From Paraburkholderia tuberum STM678 (GTDB lineage: Bacteria; Pseudomonadota; Gammaproteobacteria; Burkholderiales; Burkholderiaceae), in the NCBI RefSeq assembly GCF_902833905.1, contig NZ_CADFGP010000005.1, positions 62,001-126,000 on the forward strand: a stretch of 64,000 nt of DNA, read 5' to 3'. The translations under genes were made by a program, and so were the position numbers. The notes below the pieces were generated by a model. It had not been told where the DNA came from. It was given only the letters and a program-made list of their open reading frames with translations, and ran no database searches. Numbering within the stretch: the stretch's first letter is position 1; every line of letters begins with the position of its first letter. Below, in pieces: positions 57,343 to 64,000 of this stretch.

Positions 57343-57790
57343 GATGCCCCTCGCACGGATGCTCCTTTGAAATATCTTAGGCCAGAAAGGCCGGGCATCG
57401 GCGGGACCGACGTGGCTGTCGGCGTCGTGCCTGGATCGGTGATTGCGTATGTTGAGCGAGCGGCGTGCGTGGCAACGAGAGGCCGGCATCGCCCCGATCC
57501 GGCCGCTGGACCCTTGTACACCTCAATGGCAGCTTCCAATGTTCAACGGTCATCCGCGCCTTCATGCCGGCCGACAACGTACAGCGCCATTCCGGCTGGT
57601 AGCACGGCGCCGGCGAATGGCCGTTATCGAGCATGATCGGGGTGGAGACCGGCCTCGACCCGGTCAGCTCCGGGCGTTCGCTCTTCGTGACAGCTAACGC
57701 CTACCACAACCGAAACCTGGCGGTAGGTGACCTATGATTGAGCCATCGAGGTGCGGCACTTGCACTCCCTAATCCGAAGGAGCGAGAACC

Positions 57791-59014
57791 GTGATCAAGG
57801 AGGCGACCAGATCCCGCGTTCATCAGGTCACAGAAATCATCGGGCGCGAGCCCCATTCTTTTGGTGGAGCGAGAACAAAATGGGGCCCGCTTCAGGGTCT
57901 CTCCCCTGCACGGGCCAAGACCCTGGTCTGCGTATTAACCATGCTCATCTTTGGCTTGGACTACTACTCGCCAGGCGACATCAATCCTGCGGTTTTCTAT
58001 GTATGTGTAATTGTGGCCCTGGCCTGGACTCGGTCCGCTCGATGGTTGTGGGGCGGTACTGCGGTCACGGCGGTGCTGACGGTGGTCGGTTTTTCTGCGG
58101 GAAACACACCGGTAGGGCACCCAAATTTCGACTGGATTGACTGGACTAACCGCTGTATCACCGTCAGCGTGCTAATAGTGACCGCAGGCTTTGTCCACAT
58201 TGGAGTCGGCCTGAGCAAGAAATTGGAAGCGCGTGAAGCGCTGCTCGCGGAAGTCGCCGCCCGCGAGCGTGCCGAGGCAGCGCTTAGGGACGTGCAGGCG
58301 GACTTTGCACATGCCGCGCGCGTCTCGACGCTGGGCGAACTGACCGCCTCAATCGCCCACGAGCTGAAGCAGCCGCTCGCCGCTATCAGCACGAATAACG
58401 AAGCTGGTCGAAACTGGATAGACCGGCAAGTGCCCAACATAGAGGAGGCGCTCGAAGCGAGCGCGCGCATCGCAGCCGACGTGCGGCGTTGTGCGGACAT
58501 CATTGTCCGCATTCGCGAGATGGCGGTCCGGCGAGTGCCCGAGCACAAGCTGGTGTCGCTTGACGAGCTCATCGATGAAGCCCTTGTGTTTCTACGACCT
58601 GAAGTCCAGTCACGCGGCGTCACGGTATCGCACCAGTTCGCTTTGGGAGGGTTGAAGGTGCTCGCTGACCGCATTCAGCTCCAACAAGTAATCGTCAACC
58701 TCCTCGTCAACGCCATGCAGGCGATGGAGCAAGCGGGAAGCCCGGAGCGCAAGATCACCATCAGGACCACCGTGCGGGATGCCTCCATCGTGTGCTGCGC
58801 TATCGAGGACAGCGGGCCCGGCATCGCCCCCGAGCACGTCGACCGCCTCTTCGAGAGCTTCTTCACGACCAAGGAAAACGGCATGGGCTTAGGCTTGCCC
58901 ATTTGCCGCTCGATCCTCGAATCCCACTACGGGCGCATCGCGGCGGACAACGCGTCCGCCCATGGCGGTGCTCGCTTCTACTTCACGATTCCGGCGGCCA
59001 CCGCCATCGGCTAA
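57791..59014 (+). CDS. Membrane sensor histidine kinase
   Basis: 407 residues from GTG 57791 (GGAG upstream). Two to four N-terminal membrane segments (about 45-150) with little periplasmic sequence, a short coiled linker, then HisKA with His in SIAHELKQPLAAI, N box NLLVNAMQAM, G boxes DSGPGIAP and GMGLGLPI. FixL/DctB-type kinase core. No response regulator lies beside it, so it is an orphan in this window. Signal unknown. Confidence 0.9.
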   Translation: MIKEATRSRVHQVTEIIGREPHSFGGARTKWGPLQGLSPARAKTLVCVLTMLIFGLDYYSPGDINPAVFYVCVIVALAWTRSARWLWGGTAVTAVLTVVGFSAGNTPVGHPNFDWIDWTNRCITVSVLIVTAGFVHIGVGLSKKLEAREALLAEVAARERAEAALRDVQADFAHAARVSTLGELTASIAHELKQPLAAISTNNEAGRNWIDRQVPNIEEALEASARIAADVRRCADIIVRIREMAVRRVPEHKLVSLDELIDEALVFLRPEVQSRGVTVSHQFALGGLKVLADRIQLQQVIVNLLVNAMQAMEQAGSPERKITIRTTVRDASIVCCAIEDSGPGIAPEHVDRLFESFFTTKENGMGLGLPICRSILESHYGRIAADNASAHGGARFYFTIPAATAIG

Positions 59015-59582
59015 GCGGCCGACGCGGCTTCGGTTCGCGTCGCCCCGATGGAGTACTTCTGTGCGCGCGGCGGTAACTCATCGCGGCGCAGTGTCGCCGT
59101 TATCCCGAGCCGACTGCTAGAGTCGCCCCATCGGGAGCTTGTGGAATCGATCGATCAACCGGGCGCTGAGATGTCTCCTGCTCCCGGAAACGAAGAGGTC
59201 GCAGATAGGCTCGACGTACGCGGGCCGTTTGGGCGTGCTTCGGTGCTTCGGCGCTGGCAGTTGCGCTCTTTCCGCGCTCGGACAGAGCGCATCGGTACCG
59301 CATCCACCCTCGTGATGTCCATGCGATTGATCGATTGATCAACGGACCCAGGTAGGCCGCTTCCTAGGTGGAGCGGCCGTTTGAGTGTCCATTTGTTGGT
59401 GCGGGCGAACGGCCGGAGATGGCCGACTATCGCCTCATGCGCCCAGCGTTTGCCGCTCCGCAAGTGGCGCTCGACTTTCTCACGCACGGTCGCTGGCGAA
59501 AGGTTGGTCTCAGGTAGTTCCGCGGCACGCACGACCCTCACGAGTAACCGGCAGCAGGCCGCTGCCGGTTTCAACTACGCTC
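59015..59582. other. Intergenic region after the sensor kinase
   Basis: 568 bases. Contains GATCGATCAACC and CGATTGATCGATTGATCAAC, short AT-rich self-similar runs. Minus-strand frames are open but arginine-rich and unrecognised. Nothing further supported. Confidence 0.5.
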
Positions 59583-60548
59583 TCATCCGTCAATTTGCTG
59601 AATGCCGGCCAGTCGCCACGCCTGGTTGCCACGTGCGTCGCTGACCATGTTCCAGACTTCCTGGAACGGCTGGGCAGTCGGCGCATCGTCTTCCCGCATT
59701 TGACCGTAAAAGCGAACGCTAACCAGCGTTTCATCCGCATTGCGTTCTGTGCCAAGCACTTCCGCGTCAAGTTGCGTGACTTCCGTATGACTCGCCTGGC
59801 GACCCCGCGCTTCGAGGTCCCGCTTGATTTGCGCGAACATCTCCGGCGTCGTCAATTCGAACAGGTCACCCTGCTCGTTCCGGTCCCATGCGCCTTGAAG
59901 GCGCATGAACAAGGTCTTTGCCGATACAAGAAACGCCGCCTGATCTTGCTCGAGTGGTAGTCCCGTTGTCCTCTCCGTGTCCGCTGCTCCCGTCGAACCC
60001 ATCGCCGCGTTCGGCCTGCCCCGCAAGTTCGCTTCAGGCCGCGCTTGCGGGATCTGATTCAGAAACCGTGAGCCGTTCGTTTGCTGGCGGTTCACGGGAC
60101 CGTGTCCATAGGCAAGATCCGGACGACGCCGGTTGGCGATAAAGCGGAATAGCATCACGCCGGCGAAAATCACCGCCCCGATCAGCAACGCATTCGACAG
60201 CATCTGCGCCAGCCCTTCGCCCAGGCCAAACGACGACAGTAATGCGGCAATCCCAAGGCCCGCAGCGAGACCGGCCAGCGGGCCCATCCAGCGGTTACCC
60301 GCTGCCGCAGCAGGCGCGTGCGCGGCCTGTTGTGCCGGCTGTGCCTGTTGGCTTTGCTGCGCTTGTCCAGACGGCGACGCCGTCTGCGACTGCCGCCCGA
60401 TGCTTTGACTCCCGCCTACGCGCTTCGCCTCGGCGTCGTTCGACGCCACGGCGCCCAGCGCCAGCAGTCCCGCCAGACCGAGCGCGGCCGTCCCGCGCGT
60501 GACTGCACCGGCAGCACGTCGTAATTCGTTGATGATTTGCGTGTACAT
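59583..60548 (-). CDS. Tim44-like domain protein, membrane-bound
   Basis: 321 residues from ATG 60548 (AGAGG upstream). A signal-like N-terminus, a low-complexity Gln/Ala/Pro stretch (about 50-85), two hydrophobic segments (about 88-150), and a C-terminal Tim44-like domain from FLVSAKTLFMRLQGAWDRNE to WRLAGIQQIDG. Bacterial Tim44-like proteins have no settled function. The longer frame to 60674 lacks a start signal. Confidence 0.85.
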   Translation of the reverse strand: MYTQIINELRRAAGAVTRGTAALGLAGLLALGAVASNDAEAKRVGGSQSIGRQSQTASPSGQAQQSQQAQPAQQAAHAPAAAAGNRWMGPLAGLAAGLGIAALLSSFGLGEGLAQMLSNALLIGAVIFAGVMLFRFIANRRRPDLAYGHGPVNRQQTNGSRFLNQIPQARPEANLRGRPNAAMGSTGAADTERTTGLPLEQDQAAFLVSAKTLFMRLQGAWDRNEQGDLFELTTPEMFAQIKRDLEARGRQASHTEVTQLDAEVLGTERNADETLVSVRFYGQMREDDAPTAQPFQEVWNMVSDARGNQAWRLAGIQQIDG

Positions 60549-60630
60549 AAAAACCTCTTTCGATGAGTCGCGAAACTGCCCGCAACGCGCTCCATTAGCG
60601 CGCGCAAATACATTACGAACAGTAATATTT

Positions 60631-61122
60631 TTAGCTACGCACGCTCGCCGCTGGTTGTGCCTTCGATCCATCAAAAGCGGCGTGAAAACCGTTGCCGTGG
60701 ATGTAGTGCTCCAGTTGCCGGATGGTGTGTTCCTGCTCGGAAATCAGGTTCTTGATCAGGTCGCCGATCGACACCATTCCTGTCACCTGCCCTGCGCTGA
60801 TCACAGGCAGATGGCGAATCTGATGTTCTGTCATGATCGCCATGCACTCGTCCGTCGTCTGCTCCGGACTGACATAACGCACCGCCGTCGACATGATGTC
60901 GCGCACAGGCGTATTCGTTGACGAGCGTTCCATCAGAACGATCTTCCGGGCGTAATCGCGCTCCGTCACTATGCCGGCTATGCGCCCGTCGTGCGCGGCG
61001 ATGAGCGCTCCAACCTCCCTGTGAGCCATGATCGATATCGCGTCGTAAACCGAAGCGGATGCCTCGATCGACCACACTGTCCGGGAAGCTTTCGCACGCA
61101 GCAATTCTGCAACCGATGCCAT
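60631..61122 (-). CDS. CBS-domain-pair protein
   Basis: 163 residues. CBS1 includes YDAISIMAHREVGALIAAHDGRIAGIVTERDYARK; CBS2 includes ECMAIMTEHQIRHLPVISAGQVTGMVSIGDLIK. A 35-residue tail follows. Such stand-alone pairs bind adenine nucleotides and are common in Burkholderia stress loci. It lies upstream of the Tim44-like gene on the same strand and is divergent from the NhaR-like regulator. Confidence 0.9.
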   Translation of the reverse strand: MASVAELLRAKASRTVWSIEASASVYDAISIMAHREVGALIAAHDGRIAGIVTERDYARKIVLMERSSTNTPVRDIMSTAVRYVSPEQTTDECMAIMTEHQIRHLPVISAGQVTGMVSIGDLIKNLISEQEHTIRQLEHYIHGNGFHAAFDGSKAQPAASVRS

Positions 61123-61269
61123 ATGTCACCTCTGTCAGCTGTCATGAAACGCCCGCCGACGCTTCGGGGCGAGGTTTCAATCTAACTGAACCCATGCCAA
61201 CATAAAATTCGTATTTTTATTGTTGATACTTCGAGAAAAACGTATCTTTCCGTAATCGGTGGAGGGTTC

Positions 61270-62166
61270 GTGAATTTCAAGCATCTCTATTACTTCTGGG
61301 TCGCGGCTCGCGCGGGCGGCATCGTGCGCGCGGGCGAGCAGTTGCACATCACGCCGCAAACGCTCAGTGGCCAGATCAAGCTTCTCGAAGAGGCGCTGGA
61401 TAAGAAGCTGTTCAGGAAAACCGGCCGCACGCTCGAACTGACCGATGCCGGGCGCCTCGCGCTCGATTACGCCGATGAGATATTTTCGTTAGGTTCGGAA
61501 CTCGAAAGCGCTGTGCGGCGCGAAAGCGAATCCGGTGCGCAAACGCGGTTTCGCGTCGGGATCGCGGATTCGGTCCCCAAGGCGATTGCGTACCGGCTGC
61601 TGGAACCCGCGCTGAGCGCGTCGGCGTCGCTGCGCATGATCTGTCACGAAGGCAAACTGCACGCGCTGCTCGCGCAACTGGCCGTGCACCGCCTCGATCT
61701 GATCATCGCGGACGCCCCCATTCCCGTCGACGTCAACATCAAGGCGTTCAATCACCGCCTCGGACGTTCGACGCTAAGCTGCTTCGGAACCCAGGCGTTG
61801 ATTCAAAGCAGCAAAAAACGCTTCCCGATGTCGCTCGACAAGCTGCCTGTGCTACTGCCCGGCACGGAATCCGCCGTGCGGCGCAAGCTGGATCACTGGC
61901 TCGCCTCGCACGCCATTTCGCCGCGCATCGTCGGCGAGTTCGACGACGGAGCGATGACCATGGCATTCGGCCGCGAAGGCCGCGGCCTGCTGTTCGCGCC
62001 AACCGTGCTCGAAAGCCAGTTGCAGACAGAGCACAACCTGACGATAGTCGGGCAGATCAATTCGATCGTCGAGGAATTTTTTGCAGTCTCTATCGAGCGC
62101 CACATCAGCCACCCGGCTGTGGCGATGATCATGGACGCGGCGCGTAGCGAACTGTTCAACGTTTAG
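61270..62166 (+). CDS. nhaR: NhaR-type LysR-family regulator
   Basis: 298 residues from GTG 61270, preceded by GGAGGG. NhaR N-terminus: MNFKHLYYFWVAARAGGIVRAGEQLHITPQTLSGQIK. FDDGAMTMAFGREGRGLLFAP near the C-terminus fits. No nhaA antiporter is adjacent, so its target is unclear. An AT-rich 147-base gap separates it from the divergent CBS gene. Confidence 0.88.
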   Translation: MNFKHLYYFWVAARAGGIVRAGEQLHITPQTLSGQIKLLEEALDKKLFRKTGRTLELTDAGRLALDYADEIFSLGSELESAVRRESESGAQTRFRVGIADSVPKAIAYRLLEPALSASASLRMICHEGKLHALLAQLAVHRLDLIIADAPIPVDVNIKAFNHRLGRSTLSCFGTQALIQSSKKRFPMSLDKLPVLLPGTESAVRRKLDHWLASHAISPRIVGEFDDGAMTMAFGREGRGLLFAPTVLESQLQTEHNLTIVGQINSIVEEFFAVSIERHISHPAVAMIMDAARSELFNV

Positions 62167-62842
62167 CGGGGCCGTTTCCGATGTGAACGCGACGTTCGAA
62201 TGTCCTCGTGAGAGGACGTGCCGGTGGGTGGCGATGGCCGCACCCGGCCGGATGGCCACGCACTCGCATAAGCACCACGAATTGAGCAGCGGCGATAAAT
62301 GAATAGGCTCCAGCAAAACGGTGGCGTTGGTATCAGGCGGAATGCCAGCAGGCGGAACCCGACTAAGGCGCCGGCGTCGTCCGCGATACAGCTGCGCTGA
62401 CGATGATCGCAATGCGATAGTTCCATTGGGCCGATCGCGCCTTGCGAGCCGAGAAATGGAACCGTGCAAAGCTCGCCCATCGACCCTTTATGTCATTCGA
62501 CAACAGCTCTTGCCACCGTCTCTTCCTGAAGTACTGCGGTCGTTCGTTCACTACTCTACCAACGGATGTTGGTGGAAAGCCGGCAGTACGCTGTTTCGCG
62601 GGTATTGACTGCAGTCGCACAATCGATCTCGCCTTTATCGCGGCGACGTCCCGGCAATTCGTCGCCGCGTTCGCCGGTTGCAACCGACTGAGGGGCCCGA
62701 TATGGCAATGCCAGAAAGCGAATTACCCGGCGGCCGCCAAGCTCCGGTGATAGGTAGCGCCCAGCGGTGCGTTGCTATCCGAGCCTTCCAGAACGAATCG
62801 AGCGGCATTGTTTTAGGGGCAGTCCGCTAGGCCTTGTCGCGC
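62167..62842. other. Intergenic region after nhaR
   Basis: 676 bases with several short overlapping frames on both strands, none with motifs or a convincing start. It may be decayed sequence; I cannot name a source. Confidence 0.5.
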
Positions 62843-63193
62843 CTAGAGGCCGCGACCCCGGTAAACCGCATCAAAATCACGGGGACCCCGAGTCGCAATG
62901 CGCGCCTGCTGCCTGCGGATGATCGAACGCGCCGCGCGGGCCAGCGCGAGATCGAGTGCGCCGCGCCAGTCTCTTGCGATCGAGGTCACGACGACAGGCG
63001 TCGCATCGGGCGTCTGCACCTGCACCTGGCAGCGTTTGTCGAGTCCGCCGCGCGGGCCGTTGATGTCCGACATGCTGACGGTCGCCTGCGAAATCAGCCA
63101 GTCCATGCGGCGAAACACGAACCGGATGCGTTGGCGCGCGAAGCTGCGCAGACGGACGGCTTCACGGTCGCGGGACTTGAACAGGACTTGCAT
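62843..63193 (-). CDS. HPF/RaiA (S30AE)-like ribosome-associated protein
   Basis: 116 residues from ATG 63193 with GGAGG upstream. The order of strands and helices, VRLRSFARQRIRFVFRRMDW, ATVSMSDINGP and LDLALARAARSIIRRQQ, resembles short hibernation-promoting-factor-like proteins. Could bind ribosomes in stress or stationary phase. The frame upstream to 63508 is not coding. Confidence 0.7.
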   Translation of the reverse strand: MQVLFKSRDREAVRLRSFARQRIRFVFRRMDWLISQATVSMSDINGPRGGLDKRCQVQVQTPDATPVVVTSIARDWRGALDLALARAARSIIRRQQARIATRGPRDFDAVYRGRGL

Positions 63194-63315
63194 GAGACAC
63201 CTCCTTCGTGGGTACGGCTCAAGAGTACGGTGAGAAGGCGTCGAGGAAAAAGCAGAAATAACGGAAATGCAGCTTCGGAAAAACCGAACCTTCTTTTTCG
63301 TGATCACGAACGCGC

Positions 63316-63639
63316 TCACGCATGCGCCGCACTCAACACCTTTTGCGTCGAAGGATGATGCCGCCCGCGCCGCGACACGATTGCGTGTATTTCCTCCTTC
63401 ACTTCCGGCGAGCGGCCGAGCCAGCGCAAGCCGTGATGCATGGGACCGTTGCGCTCGGCGCCGAACGCCGCGAGCGCAAACACGCCCATGCCGCGCGACG
63501 CGAGGCATTGCGGAAAATGATCGACATGCGTTTTTTGCACCACGGCGGCCGGCCCGTACCAGTCGATCGGCGAAGCGATCAGGCGCTCGCTGGATAGACG
63601 CAGATTCGAGTTGTGCGGCGCGGGCTGGCTGGACAGCAC
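63316..63639 (-). CDS. Unrecognised protein, possibly a regulator remnant
   Basis: 107 codons from GTG 63639, no obvious ribosome-binding site. The C-terminal half (LGRSPEVKEEIHAIVSRRGR and onward) faintly resembles the end of a LysR effector domain. The reading frame is continuous with the GGDEF frame upstream except for the TAA at 63670, so it may be a fragment. Function not assignable. Confidence 0.3.
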   Translation of the reverse strand: MLSSQPAPHNSNLRLSSERLIASPIDWYGPAAVVQKTHVDHFPQCLASRGMGVFALAAFGAERNGPMHHGLRWLGRSPEVKEEIHAIVSRRGRHHPSTQKVLSAAHA

Positions 63640-63669
63640 GAGCAGGGCACCGCGGGGAACCCTGTCCGC

Positions 63670-64000
63670 TTACACGCCGGCACCCGTCTCATCGAAGAAT
63701 GAGGTTTTGTCCGTCCCGTTCGCTTTGGCGCGATACATCGCGCTATCGGCCTGGCGCATCAGGGCGTGTACATCAAGACGTTCGTCCGCGCTATTGGTAC
63801 CGAGCATGCGCACGCCAATGCTGGCCGATACGGCGACGGGATGACCGCCGATCTCTCGAAGCCCATGAAGGATGTCGTGGATACCGTCGGCAATCGCGCG
63901 CGCGCCGGCGTCGTCATGCACGTGGCGGGCGAGCACCGCGAACTCGTCGCCTCCCAGGCGGGCAACCGTATCGCCGCGGCGAATGCGTGTCTGCAGACCG
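63670..64000 (-). CDS. Diguanylate cyclase (GGDEF domain), C-terminal part, cut by window edge
   Basis: The frame enters at 64000 and stops at TAA 63672-63670. It contains RGDTVARLGGDEFAVLARHV, the intact GGDEF active site, and ends with SASIGVRML and the MRQADSAMYRAKANG helix. It makes cyclic di-GMP if the upstream part is intact. The N-terminal sensor lies outside the window. Confidence 0.9.
   Translation of the reverse strand, partial: GLQTRIRRGDTVARLGGDEFAVLARHVHDDAGARAIADGIHDILHGLREIGGHPVAVSASIGVRMLGTNSADERLDVHALMRQADSAMYRAKANGTDKTSFFDETGAGV

Noticed and set aside
59323..59340. A third FNR-type box (TTGATCGATTGATCAA)
   Set aside because: The half-sites are six bases apart instead of four, and the stretch is a simple GATC-rich repeat.

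Overview
The window looks like a high-GC Burkholderiaceae genome (Paraburkholderia/Caballeronia/Burkholderia type). I infer this from the gene families and codon style, not from a marker gene. Nearly all of it is accessory catabolic DNA: transporter operons, CoA-transferases, dehydrogenases and local regulators. I found no rRNA, tRNA, CRISPR array or intact insertion sequence.

Region 1 (1-5.2 kb) is an eroded stress or low-oxygen locus. It holds an intact poly(3-hydroxyalkanoate) synthase, a nitroreductase fused by deletion to the back half of a histidine kinase, and gene remnants (flavodoxin-like, CBS, small exported protein, BON, MFS transporter, M24 peptidase). Two perfect FNR/ANR-type boxes (2153-2166, 4461-4474) remain. 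Region 2 (5.2-15.8 kb) is a CoA-dependent acid degradation block: TRAP transporter, two CaiB/BaiF CoA-transferases, acyl-CoA dehydrogenase, two MaoC hydratases, an enoyl-CoA hydratase and an unusual soluble flavoprotein. Region 3 (16-19.5 kb) has an AraC regulator, a GH88 unsaturated glucuronyl hydrolase and a FAH-family protein.

Region 4 (19.5-33.9 kb) is a complete candidate pathway for 2,3-dihydroxypropane-1-sulfonate (DHPS) and sulfolactate: hpsO/P/N-like dehydrogenases, a TauABC-type importer with a LacI regulator (HpsR-like) and two matching operators, slcC/comC-like sulfolactate dehydrogenases with a DctA-type carrier, and suyAB sulfo-lyase with a divergent GntR regulator. Region 5 (34-43.6 kb) is a second TauABC-type importer, a TSUP (TauE-like) anion exporter, a LysR regulator, and a six-gene operon encoding a fumarate-reductase/succinate-dehydrogenase-like complex with a two-subunit Fe-S fumarase inserted. 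I know of no described pathway with this set. A desulfonation route for a sulfonated dicarboxylate is my leading, untested hypothesis.

Region 6 (43.9-56.4 kb) is a DMSP (dimethylsulfoniopropionate) cluster: LysR regulator, dddD, a polyamine-type ABC importer, acuI, and dddC/dddB-like dehydrogenases. It is bracketed by imperfect inverted repeats of about 200 bp. Together regions 4-6 form an organosulfur island joining sulfonate and DMSP use. Region 7 (57-64 kb) holds a small exported coiled-coil protein, a sensor kinase, a Tim44-like protein, a CBS protein, a NhaR-type regulator, an HPF/RaiA-like protein and the end of a GGDEF protein cut by the window edge.
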